Below, in pieces: positions 15,321 to 23,260 of a DNA stretch of 31,312 nucleotides. The translations under genes were made by a program, and so were the position numbers. Every line of letters begins with the position of its first letter. Within the stretch, counting starts at the first letter, position 1. A model generated the notes under the pieces. That model saw only the letters and a program-made list of their open reading frames with translations. It did no database searches and had not been told where the DNA came from. The stretch comes from a virus: positions 1-31,312 of IMG/VR virus record IMGVR_UViG_3300032157_000036; one strand, given 5' to 3'.

Positions 15321-15968
15321 ATGGCACAGAAAGCGCAACAGGGTTACCTGAGCGTTGCCACCGCCGCGGGAGCGACGAAGACGATCACCGGGATCACGAA
15401 TGCGAACCCGGGCGTCGTGACCTCGTCAGCGCACGGCCTGGCGAACGGCTCCGTCGGCATCTTGTCCGGCCTTGTCGGAATCACGCAGCTGAACAATCGC
15501 GCGGCGGTGGTCGCCAACCAGGCGACGAACACCTTCGAACTGAAGGGGCTCGATACCTCGACCGCGAACGGTTACGGCACTTACACCTCCGGTGGCATCT
15601 GGACGCCCCAGACCATGGTCGAGGTCGGCGAAGTTCGCTCGATCAACGGCTTCGATGGCCAGGCGGCCGATATCGACGTCACGCACCTGCGCAGCGTCGG
15701 CAAGGAATACCTGACCGGCCTCGCGGACTTCGGCGACGTGAACCTGACCCTCTGGTTGCCGAACTCGAACGATGCCGGCCAGAAGCGCCTGCGCGATCTG
15801 CGCGAGATTCAGGCCACCGCGGCGTTCACGGTCACGCTGGCATCCGGCCAGGTGTGCGCCTTCGTCGGCCTGGTGAAGTCCTTCGCGCTCTCCGGCCTCG
15901 AGGTCGACAATGCCGTGCAGGCTGCCTGCGCGATCAAGGTGTCTAACGCGCCGGCGTGGTTCGCTTGA
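15321..15968 (+). CDS. Major tail tube protein with inserted beta domain
   Basis: A 215-residue tail tube protein behind AAGGAG (15307-15312). The tube fold is visible at VEVGEVRSINGFDGQAADIDVTHL, YLTGLADFGDVNLTLWLP and the C-terminal AFTVTLASGQVCAFVGLVKSF region. Between about residues 17 and 95 it carries an extra domain (ITGITNANPGVVTSSAHGL, GSVGILSGLVGITQLN, NTFELKGLDTS) of the type annotated as ubiquitin-activating E1 FCCH-like in phage proteins. That domain is probably displayed outside the tube; this is inference. Confidence 0.85.
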   Translation: MAQKAQQGYLSVATAAGATKTITGITNANPGVVTSSAHGLANGSVGILSGLVGITQLNNRAAVVANQATNTFELKGLDTSTANGYGTYTSGGIWTPQTMVEVGEVRSINGFDGQAADIDVTHLRSVGKEYLTGLADFGDVNLTLWLPNSNDAGQKRLRDLREIQATAAFTVTLASGQVCAFVGLVKSFALSGLEVDNAVQAACAIKVSNAPAWFA

Positions 15969-16300
15969 ACCCGCTCCTGCAGAAGCCTGCGGTCAGGCGT
16001 CTCACCCGGGTGGTCCTCGTCGGCCACCCGGACGCCGAAGTCTTCGTCCGATCGCTCACTGGTGTCGAGCTCGCCACGGTCTTCGAAAAGGTGCGCGAAG
16101 CCAAGAACACGGCAGGAAAACTCGCCGCCCAGGTCGAAGCCTACGTCTGTGACGCGAAGGGTGAGAGCTGGTTCAAGCCGGGAGAGGGCACGGCTGCAGT
16201 CGAGGCAATGGACGGCGTCGATGTCAATCACATCATCGACGAAGGCGACAAGCTCAACATCTTGAGTCGGCAGTCGATCGAGGAAGAAAGAAAAAACTGA
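15956..16300 (+). CDS. Tail assembly chaperone (G-like)
   Basis: A 114-residue protein counted from GTG 15956; TTG 15965, which overlaps the upstream TGA, is an equally good start. It lies between the tube and tape measure genes, where lambda-type phages make the tail chaperones G and GT. The sequence is acidic and helical in its second half. The last codons read AGA-AAA-AAC-TGA, and the A-AAA-AAC heptamer is in the exact phase for a -1 slip into the following frame. It should chaperone the tape measure protein; assignment rests on position and the frameshift. Confidence 0.8.
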   Translation: MVRLNPLLQKPAVRRLTRVVLVGHPDAEVFVRSLTGVELATVFEKVREAKNTAGKLAAQVEAYVCDAKGESWFKPGEGTAAVEAMDGVDVNHIIDEGDKLNILSRQSIEEERKN

Positions 16301-16321
16301 TGGCCCAGCCTTTGCGCTGGG
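16291..16321 (+). promoter_or_regulatory. Programmed -1 ribosomal frameshift site
   Basis: Slippery heptamer A-AAA-AAC at 16291-16297, with the zero frame AGA-AAA-AAC-TGA, so that the stop is the next codon. After six bases a stem-loop follows: CCCAGC (16304-16309) with GCTGGG (16316-16321) and loop CTTTGC. After slippage the ribosome reads AAA-AAA-CTG-ATG-GCC, which is the frame of the downstream 75-residue gene. Confidence 0.8.
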
Positions 16322-16527
16322 TACTCATCTCTCTGTCGATTCGATTGGGACTCTCGATCCGTGAGGTCGAGCAGTTCGACGTGTCGGACATCCGCAGCTA
16401 CCTCGCGGTGTTACGCGAGGACGACTCCAAAGAAAATGACGCGGGCGCCGGGCCTGCAGCGCAGTCGGCCGACGAACTGAAAGCCAATTTCGAAGCGGCT
16501 CTCGGGAAAAACAGAAGGACTTTGTAA
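16300..16527 (+). CDS. Tail assembly chaperone extension (T part of GT)
   Basis: Codes for 75 residues from an ATG at 16300 that shares a base with the TGA of the preceding gene. It is in the -1 frame relative to that gene and is reached by the A-AAA-AAC slip, giving a fusion of about 190 residues. The N-terminal part (WVLISLSIRLGLSIREVEQF, then SDIRSYLAVLRE) is helical, and the C-terminal part is charged and low-complexity. It may be made only as the fusion or also alone from its own ATG. The stop overlaps the tape measure start (TAATG). Confidence 0.75.
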   Translation: MAQPLRWVLISLSIRLGLSIREVEQFDVSDIRSYLAVLREDDSKENDAGAGPAAQSADELKANFEAALGKNRRTL

Positions 16528-18188
16528 TGGGAAAGCTCGGTCAACTTGTCATCGAGCTTGCTGCGAACACCGCACGCCTCGAATCCGACATGGGCAAGGC
16601 GGTCGGCGTCGTCGAGCGCGGTGCCCGGAAGATCACCAGCGCCTTTAAATTCGTGGCCGGCGGCGCCGGCGGTGGGCTGCTGGCGAGCACGCTCATCAAT
16701 GCTGGCCGTGAAGCGATCAATTTCGGCGACAACCTCAACAAGGCCGCGATCAAGGCGGGCGTCAGCGGAAAGGCGATCTCGGAGCTCGCCTATGCGGCGA
16801 AGCTCGCCGACGTCGACCTGGCTGCGTTGTCGACCTCGATCAAGAAAATGCAGGTCTCGCTCTCAGAGGCGAAGTCTGGCGCGAAGGGACCCACGGAAGC
16901 GCTTCACGCGCTCGGCCTCGAGGTCGCCAACCTGCAGGGTCTCAAGGCCGATCAGCAATTCGAACTGATCGCCGATCGCATCGCGCAGCTCAAGGATCCA
17001 GCCGATCGCACACGCGCTGCTGTGGAGCTCTTCGGAAAGTCCGGCGCAGACCTGCTGCCGCTCTTCGAGAAAGGTGCCGCAGGGATCCGGGAAGCGCGCG
17101 AAGAAGCCGAACGCCTCGGCCTGGTCTTCGGCGACGAGCAGCTGAAGAAACTCGCCGAAGCCGACGACGCCATCAAGCGCCTCGATGCAGCCTGGCAGGG
17201 TCTCGAGGTGACGCTGACCGCGAAGGTCGCGCCGGCGCTCACCAGAGTCTTGAACATGGCTAGCAGCGGTGAACTCGCGAAGCGCGGAAAAGAGGCAGCA
17301 TTCGGTCCGCCCGCACTTGCTGCATTTAGATTTGCCAGGGATGTATTGGGTGGCGGCTCATCCTCAAACGCCACTAGCGGTCAAAGTGGCCTAGGTGCAA
17401 TAGCTGCATCTGCCGTCAATCGTGGACAAGCGCCTGGCTTCAAGGCTGGTCCGGATGCATCAGCGATAAAGGCCGCAGCTGCCGCTGAAAAGGCTCGAAT
17501 CGAGGGGATGGTCACCGCGCAGGAACGCTTCAATGCCGAGCTCGAGCGCACCTACCAGCTGAACGTCGAGATCGAAAACATTCTCGCCGACAACGCCGAA
17601 GCGATGGGACAGGCGGTCGAAGACGTGTTCGAGGATATCGGCAAGGAGCTCGAGGAACTTCCCTTCGAAGACACCTGGGAAAAGAAGTTCCAGAAGATCG
17701 GCGAAGACTTCATGCAGGCCTTCGACAACATGGTGCACAACGGGAAGATCTCGTGGGACGAGATGCTCAAGTATTTCGTCACGCAGCTCGTCCGCTCGGG
17801 CATCCAGGAGCTCGTCTCGAACATCGCGAGCGGCAGCAGTTCGGGCGGCGGTGGTGGTTTCTGGTCATCCCTCTTTAAGTCGGCGGCAGGCTCGTACGGT
17901 GGTGCGCGCGCTGCAGGCGGTCCCGTCTCGGCCGGCAAGTTCTACACGGTCGGCGAGCGTGGGCCGGAGATCCTCGCCGCCGGCGCCGCCGGGTCAATCA
18001 TTCCGAACCGAGCGATGGGCAGCTCGATCGTGGTTTCTCCGCAGTACAACATCGATGCGCGCGGCGCGACGACTGACCTGGTCAAGGCACTGCCGAAAAT
18101 CCTGCGGCAGAACAACGAAGCTCTGAAGGCCGACATCATCGAAGGCAGTCGCCGCAGTCGGTATCCGCTGGGTGTCGTAAATGGCTGA
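16527..18188 (+). CDS. Tail tape measure protein
   Basis: A 553-residue tape measure protein that sets tail length. The N-terminus (LGQLVIELAANTARLESDMGKA) and a glycine-rich hydrophobic stretch at about 42-60 are usual for the family. Long Ala/Glu/Lys-rich helices fill 60-420, and the C-terminus has the GGFWSSLFKSAAGSYGG and AAGGPVSAGKFYTVGERGPEIL segments typical of lambdoid tape measures. It is short for the class; at about 0.15 nm per residue the tail would be near 80 nm (rule of thumb). A window at 17300-17480 is less GC-rich and Ser/Asn-rich, possibly a linker. Confidence 0.9.
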   Translation: MGKLGQLVIELAANTARLESDMGKAVGVVERGARKITSAFKFVAGGAGGGLLASTLINAGREAINFGDNLNKAAIKAGVSGKAISELAYAAKLADVDLAALSTSIKKMQVSLSEAKSGAKGPTEALHALGLEVANLQGLKADQQFELIADRIAQLKDPADRTRAAVELFGKSGADLLPLFEKGAAGIREAREEAERLGLVFGDEQLKKLAEADDAIKRLDAAWQGLEVTLTAKVAPALTRVLNMASSGELAKRGKEAAFGPPALAAFRFARDVLGGGSSSNATSGQSGLGAIAASAVNRGQAPGFKAGPDASAIKAAAAAEKARIEGMVTAQERFNAELERTYQLNVEIENILADNAEAMGQAVEDVFEDIGKELEELPFEDTWEKKFQKIGEDFMQAFDNMVHNGKISWDEMLKYFVTQLVRSGIQELVSNIASGSSSGGGGGFWSSLFKSAAGSYGGARAAGGPVSAGKFYTVGERGPEILAAGAAGSIIPNRAMGSSIVVSPQYNIDARGATTDLVKALPKILRQNNEALKADIIEGSRRSRYPLGVVNG

Positions 18189-19773
18189 TCTCGTCCTGCC
18201 GCCGGCGCTGCGCCACGCGCGCAATGCCTTCCGATACATCGACAACACCGGCGTCAGCCGCGGTGTGTACAACGGCATCGCGCAGACCACGGGTTACGGT
18301 GGCGATCGTGTTGGCGCAACGATCGAGCTGACTCCGCACGGCGGCCGCTCGTCGGTGGCAAGGGTTGAGCGCGCGCAGCTTCAATCTCTTCTCATGGCGC
18401 TGCGCGGCAAGCAGAACCGTCTGCTCATAACCGATCAGAGTTACACGCCTCGCGGCAGCTGGCCGTCGATCGCGGGCGCCGAGCTGTACGCGAACGCGGA
18501 TTTTTCGAACGGTACGACGGGGTGGAACACGACCCAAGGGGTGATCAGTGTTTCAGATGGGGTGATTCGCCTTTCGAAGACTGGACAGAATGATCCGGAT
18601 CTAAGCCAGTCACCGACGCTGGTGATCGGTGTTCCGTACGTTCTTCGCAGCATCGACCTACCGGGCAGCAATTCCATCGGCACGACCATCGGCCCTTTTC
18701 TGACCATCGGGTCGCTCACCGTCGACGGCAGAACAACGACGCCAGGCTACAAGGTCATCTCCGCGGTCGCGCCGGCAACGACCAGCACAGCATTCGCGCA
18801 AGTCTGGAACCTGTCACTCGCGGGCGTCATTGCTGGGGCGCACGCCTATACGCCGTTCGCTTCGTTTTCCAGGTGCTTTCTGTCGGACGGTGGCGGCAAC
18901 TCGCTTCTACGCTCGGACGAGATCGACAATGCAGCGTGGAGCAGCACCGGGCTCGGCAGCGTTACAGCAAATGCGCTCGCCGGCCCCGACAACGTCGCCA
19001 CCGCGGAGCTGCTGAACCAGAATACTTCGTCAGGCGGCCATTATCGTTCGCAGAACTACACCATCCCGTCAGCCGCAGCCGACTTCGCCGCATCGGCGTG
19101 CTTCAAGGCGTCGAACCGCACCTGGGCGTTCATCGTTCTGGAAGAGCAGACCGGAGGCACTGCGGCGTATGCCTTCGTGAACTTGAGCACTGGTGCCATC
19201 GGCACCGTGGCATCGGGCGCGAACATGACCAATGCCCGCGGGTTCGTCGTTTCCCGCGGCAATGGCTGGTACGAGCTGCACGTGGTGGCCAGGAAGACGA
19301 ACGCCGCGACCACCATGCAGGTGCGTGTATGCGCATCGACCGGTGACAATGTTCTGACGTACTCGGGAAGCGCCGAGGGTGCTGTATACGTGTGTCGCTC
19401 GAGCTCCTTCGCGTCCGGTGTCCCGCTTCGCCAGACGCTCACCACCTCCGCGGCCGCGGCCGCCAGCTCGCAGACCGGTGGTGCCATCTACGTCAAGGGT
19501 CTGCCGGTTTCCCAGACCGGTTTGCTTGTCGCCGGCGACTGGGTCGAGATCGATGGCCAGCTCAAGATGGTGCTGGTGTCCCTGGACTCCGATGCCGCAG
19601 GCATGGGCTACCTTCAATTCTCCCCGCCACTTCGCCGCCCCGTCGCTGACAACACACCGATCATCGTCACCCGACCGATGGGTCGCTTCCTCCTGGCGCC
19701 TGATCAGCTCGCGCAGTTCTCGAACGAGCCGGGCCTGTTCACGCAAAGCTCGATCGAGCTCGAGGAAGCGTGA
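18181..19773 (+). CDS. Distal tail (Dit-like) protein with large insertion
   Basis: A 530-residue tail protein located directly after the tape measure. The N-terminal 95 residues (RNAFRYIDNTGVSRGVYNG, LTPHGGRSSVARVERAQLQSLL) and the C-terminal 95 residues (GLLVAGDWVEIDGQLKMVL, LQFSPPLRRPV, VTRPMGRFLL) look like the two halves of one distal-tail barrel. Between them, residues about 100-430 hold two beta-sandwich domains with carbohydrate-binding character (FSNGTTGWNTTQGVISVSDG; LLRSDEIDNAAWSSTGLGSV; GWYELHVVARKT). This layout resembles the so-called evolved Dit proteins that carry sugar-binding modules. Host-surface binding is inference. Confidence 0.75.
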   Translation: MADLVLPPALRHARNAFRYIDNTGVSRGVYNGIAQTTGYGGDRVGATIELTPHGGRSSVARVERAQLQSLLMALRGKQNRLLITDQSYTPRGSWPSIAGAELYANADFSNGTTGWNTTQGVISVSDGVIRLSKTGQNDPDLSQSPTLVIGVPYVLRSIDLPGSNSIGTTIGPFLTIGSLTVDGRTTTPGYKVISAVAPATTSTAFAQVWNLSLAGVIAGAHAYTPFASFSRCFLSDGGGNSLLRSDEIDNAAWSSTGLGSVTANALAGPDNVATAELLNQNTSSGGHYRSQNYTIPSAAADFAASACFKASNRTWAFIVLEEQTGGTAAYAFVNLSTGAIGTVASGANMTNARGFVVSRGNGWYELHVVARKTNAATTMQVRVCASTGDNVLTYSGSAEGAVYVCRSSSFASGVPLRQTLTTSAAAAASSQTGGAIYVKGLPVSQTGLLVAGDWVEIDGQLKMVLVSLDSDAAGMGYLQFSPPLRRPVADNTPIIVTRPMGRFLLAPDQLAQFSNEPGLFTQSSIELEEA

Positions 19774-19997
19774 AGTACCGCGTCATCGTCTACTTCGCGG
19801 GTCCGAAAACGACCTGGGCGAAGAAGATTGATCCGTCTGAAGTCATCTTCGACGCCGTGGTGCCGTGGCTATGGGCAGCGCGCAAACAAGCGCTCGATCA
19901 CGTCGGCAACACCGGCCGCTGCGGATACAAGATCTTCCAGGGCGAGCGGGTAGTTGAAGAGAGCGAAAGCAAAGTCCGCCCCTACGGATCTCTATGA
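19770..19997 (+). CDS. Small hypothetical tail-module protein
   Basis: A 75-residue protein that begins at GTG 19770 in a GTGA overlap and ends in an ATGA overlap with the next tail gene, so it is very likely translated. It has a short beta start (KYRVIVYFAG), an amphipathic helix (VVPWLWAARKQALDHVG) and a final strand (YKIFQGERVVEE). It has no membrane segment or signal peptide. I do not recognise a family. A role in tail-tip assembly is suggested only by context. Confidence 0.65.
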   Translation: MKYRVIVYFAGPKTTWAKKIDPSEVIFDAVVPWLWAARKQALDHVGNTGRCGYKIFQGERVVEESESKVRPYGSL

Positions 19998-20605
19998 GCT
20001 GGTTCACCGATGCCAATTGCGAGGCCGAGTCCCTGAAGGACCACGTCTGCCTCGCGTACGCGGTCGACCTCGATTTCCCCTCCGCACACGTGAGAGTCGG
20101 CAGCTGGTCCGGCGATCTCATCATCGGCGGCAATGTGTTTACGGGCGTGGGAACGCTTGGAAGCGTTTCCAATGTCCCCGAGCGCGCGCAGCTCACGACG
20201 GAGCGCTGGGTGTACATGCTGTCCGGCGTAGACCCTGCGGTGGTCCCTGAGTCGGAGATCGACAACTGCTTCGGACGCAGCGTCATCGAGTACGAAGTCT
20301 GGATCAATCCGGCAACCTTCGCGGTGATCGGCACCGAGATCAACCGCGAGGGCACGATGGGCCGGGTCCGCCGGCGTGATGGCGGCGAGCCGTGCATCGA
20401 AGTCAGCTGCGAAACGCGCCTGGTCATCCTCGAGCAGGCCGACGGCTGGCGCTTCACGACCGAGCACCAGGAAAAGTTCTTCTCAGGTGATCTCGGCCTC
20501 GACTTCGTGCGCAGGATGGAGTCGATCACGCTCAACTGGGGCGGGCACGTTGTGCCCGAATACATCCCCGGTGTCAGTCACCCCCGTTTCGGTCCGAAGA
20601 GATGA
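19994..20605 (+). CDS. Tail hub-like protein (DUF2163-type resemblance)
   Basis: A 203-residue beta-rich protein in the order Dit-like, this gene, small cysteine peptidase-like gene, large tip protein. That is the same order as gp12-gp13-gp14-gp15 in gene transfer agents and many siphophages. Its signs are CLAYAVDLDF, VFTGVGTLGSVSNVPERAQL, MLSGVD, a REGTMGRVRRRDGG segment and the C-terminal KFFSGDLGLDFVRRMESITLNWG. It is shorter than usual DUF2163 proteins, so the family name is tentative but a tail-hub role is likely. Confidence 0.65.
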   Translation: MSWFTDANCEAESLKDHVCLAYAVDLDFPSAHVRVGSWSGDLIIGGNVFTGVGTLGSVSNVPERAQLTTERWVYMLSGVDPAVVPESEIDNCFGRSVIEYEVWINPATFAVIGTEINREGTMGRVRRRDGGEPCIEVSCETRLVILEQADGWRFTTEHQEKFFSGDLGLDFVRRMESITLNWGGHVVPEYIPGVSHPRFGPKR

Positions 20606-21000
20606 CCCGTATCGTCGGGTGGCTGGAAGCGCTCGAGGAAGTATTCCGCCAGGCGCACGGCAGGCAGTTTCGCTGGGGCCGCCATGACTGCTGTCAGTTC
20701 GCTGCGCGCTGCGTTCTGGCAATGACCGGCATCGAGAAGCGGGAGCTCTTTCAACAGTACCGCTCACGGCAAGTCGCCGGGCAGATCCTCGCGCGTATCG
20801 GTGGTATGCGAGGACTGATCACGCAGGCGCTCGGCGAGCCAATACCAGTCGCATTCGCAACGACGGGGGACATCGTCTTGATCGAGATGGGGAACGGTGA
20901 GCAGCCGGCGGTGTGTATGGGCGTATTCAGCTTCGCGCCTGGCCGGCGGAACCTGGTGCACCGAGCGACGATCGACGCGCTCGCCGCCTGGAGGGTCTGA
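20602..21000 (+). CDS. NlpC/P60-like tail protein (DUF6950-type)
   Basis: A 132-residue protein with the FRWGRHDCCQFAARCVLAMTG segment, where C30 occupies the place of the NlpC/P60 cysteine nucleophile. GDIVLIEMGNGEQPAVCMGVF follows at about 89-109. In active NlpC/P60 enzymes a His would be expected in or after this second segment, but here I see none at the usual place. That is as in DUF6950 relatives, so it may be a non-catalytic structural homologue. It sits between hub and tip genes, as such proteins normally do. Confidence 0.75.
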   Translation: MTRIVGWLEALEEVFRQAHGRQFRWGRHDCCQFAARCVLAMTGIEKRELFQQYRSRQVAGQILARIGGMRGLITQALGEPIPVAFATTGDIVLIEMGNGEQPAVCMGVFSFAPGRRNLVHRATIDALAAWRV

Positions 21001-23250
21001 ATGCCACAGGCAATCCCGGTCGGGTTTATCTACGCCCTCGAAACTTTCGCCGTCAATTTCCTGATCAATGTCGCGCTAAACTACCTGGTCTCGTACGTCA
21101 CGAGGCCGCCGGAGCACGGCAGGCTTCCGGAAAACGTAACGATCCGGTCGACGGTTCCAGATCGACAGCTCATCGCCGGCGAGGCGCGGTCCGGTGGCGC
21201 GCTCGTCTATGCGAACACTTCGGGCACGAACAATAAGTATTTGTGGTTCGTAGTCGCGTACGCGAGCCACCAATGCAACGCGCTCAAGGATGCATGGCTC
21301 GACAGCGTCCGGATCCCCGCAGCCGACATAAACGGTACGACGGGCGCTGTCTCCACGGCCTCGTTCGACGGGAAGCTCAAGATCTGGGACCACCTGGGAA
21401 CAGGTGGCCAGGCCGTCGACTCGAACCTCGACGCCGAGTTCGCCGAGTGGACCTCGAACCATCGCCTGCAGGGGATCTGCTACCGCGTATTCCGCTTCCA
21501 GCGCAGTGACGATGCCTTCCCAGGCGGCGCTCCACAGAACTGCTCGAGCCGTGTCGAAGGATTCTTGTCCTACGATTCGCGCCTGGACTCGACGAACGGC
21601 GGATCCGGGTCGCACCGCCGCGACGATCCGAGCACGTGGTCGTACTCGAGGAACTGGGCGCGCAACATCCGCTGGTTCCTCTCCGGCGGCTCTGTGGTCA
21701 ACGATCAGACGACGCGGATCATTCGCTTCGGCGTCCAGGAGGCGGACAGCCGCATTGACGACGCCTTCTTTGCCGCGGCCGCGAACATCGCCGATCAGTC
21801 GCTCTCTGGCGGCAACGCGCCGCCGTCAGGGGCACAGGTGCGGTACACGCTCGACATGGTGTTCGCGTGCTCGGAGACGCGCCGCGACATCCTTGAGGAC
21901 ATGCTCGCCGCAGGCTTCGGCCAGCTCGTCAACCTGCACGGGAAGTGGCGGCTCTACGCCGGCGCCTACGATGCCCCGATTCACACCTTCACGCAGGACG
22001 ACCTCCACGGCGAGCTCGAGATCGAGGACACGAGCGGCGACGAGGACCGCTTCAATCAGATCAGCGGCGTTTACTTCGACGAAGAGAGGGAGTGGACCGA
22101 GCAGACGACGCCGGTTCGATCGAATTCTGCCTACGTGACGCAGGACGCTGGCAAGGAGATCCCGCGGCCGGACGTTCCGCTGCGCGGTTGCACCAACCAG
22201 TACCGGGCCCAGCGCATTCTCGAGCTGCAGCTGCGCCGCGCGCGCCAGATGCGGAAAGTGGTGTTCCGCTTCGGCCGACAGGGCATGAAGATCGCGCCCT
22301 GGGAAACCTTTTCCATGTCGCACACCCGGTACGGGTGGAGCAGCCGCGTCTTTCGATCGACGGAAAGAATGATCGAGCGCACCGACAGCGGTGGCGTGAT
22401 CGTCAAACACGTCGCGATTGCCGAGGCCTCGTCGATCTACACCGACCTCGTGACCGCGGACTACACCACGGGAACATCCGTCACGAATTCCCTGCAGAGC
22501 GAGCCGCCGGATCCGCCGACGGGGCTCACGGCGCTGACCGGCAACGGATACATTCAGTTCACGTGGTCGCTCGAACCTTTCTGGCTGCTGAACGGTACCG
22601 TGGAGCTCTGGCAGCACACCGCGAATACGCCGTTCGCGAGTGCGACGAAGATCTGGGAGGGAGCGGGCACGCTGGCGGTCATTCCGAAGACTGACCAGAC
22701 GACCGGCTACTACTGGGTCCGGGTGCGAGCGAAGGGCGGGCAGACCAGCACGACAGAACCACCGGGCAATGGGCTCGCCGGCGTCGCCTATAACCCGACG
22801 TTCGTCGCGCCTGTCGCCGACACGCCATCCGACGGCAACATCTCCTACGGCGCGGTGACGCAGCCGCAGGTCGAGGCCTCGGGGATCGGATCGCACATCA
22901 CGTACACGTCGCCGGCGAACGTGGCGACCCGCTGCATCGTGAACTTCGCGGGCCAAGCGAATATCTCGAACACGACGAGCGGCGGCGCGACCGGTTACGC
23001 ATTGATTGCGGTGACGGTGCAGGTCAACGGGTCGACGGTGTTTACCGCGTCGACCAGGCTCGAGGCGTGCCTCGCGGCAAACGACGCCTGGGGCGTTCTC
23101 GCCGGATCCAAGGCCTTCGACGTGCCTGCAGGCCAGGCGATCGACGTCTACCTCAGCACGGGCAGATCATTCTCGACGGGCGGCAGCAGCCCTGCACAGA
23201 CCATCTACCACCGTGCTTGTCACACGGAAATCTTGCCGACGAAGCAATAG
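21001..23250 (+). CDS. Tail tip / central fibre protein (J-like)
   Basis: A 749-residue protein following the cysteine-peptidase-like gene with no gap. Residues 1-35 are hydrophobic (FIYALETFAVNFLINVALNYLV), as in many gpJ-type proteins. Residues about 270-500 carry the tip module (RRDILEDMLAAGFGQLVNLHGKWRLY, RFNQISGVYFDEER, YRAQRILELQLRRARQMRKV). Residues about 500-600 form a fibronectin type III domain (PDPPTGLTALTGNGYIQFTW, YYWVRVRAKGG). The last 150 residues are a beta domain that may be the receptor-binding end. It is shorter than lambda J (1132 residues). Confidence 0.85.
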   Translation: MPQAIPVGFIYALETFAVNFLINVALNYLVSYVTRPPEHGRLPENVTIRSTVPDRQLIAGEARSGGALVYANTSGTNNKYLWFVVAYASHQCNALKDAWLDSVRIPAADINGTTGAVSTASFDGKLKIWDHLGTGGQAVDSNLDAEFAEWTSNHRLQGICYRVFRFQRSDDAFPGGAPQNCSSRVEGFLSYDSRLDSTNGGSGSHRRDDPSTWSYSRNWARNIRWFLSGGSVVNDQTTRIIRFGVQEADSRIDDAFFAAAANIADQSLSGGNAPPSGAQVRYTLDMVFACSETRRDILEDMLAAGFGQLVNLHGKWRLYAGAYDAPIHTFTQDDLHGELEIEDTSGDEDRFNQISGVYFDEEREWTEQTTPVRSNSAYVTQDAGKEIPRPDVPLRGCTNQYRAQRILELQLRRARQMRKVVFRFGRQGMKIAPWETFSMSHTRYGWSSRVFRSTERMIERTDSGGVIVKHVAIAEASSIYTDLVTADYTTGTSVTNSLQSEPPDPPTGLTALTGNGYIQFTWSLEPFWLLNGTVELWQHTANTPFASATKIWEGAGTLAVIPKTDQTTGYYWVRVRAKGGQTSTTEPPGNGLAGVAYNPTFVAPVADTPSDGNISYGAVTQPQVEASGIGSHITYTSPANVATRCIVNFAGQANISNTTSGGATGYALIAVTVQVNGSTVFTASTRLEACLAANDAWGVLAGSKAFDVPAGQAIDVYLSTGRSFSTGGSSPAQTIYHRACHTEILPTKQ

Positions 23251-23260
23251 GGAGATCCGA

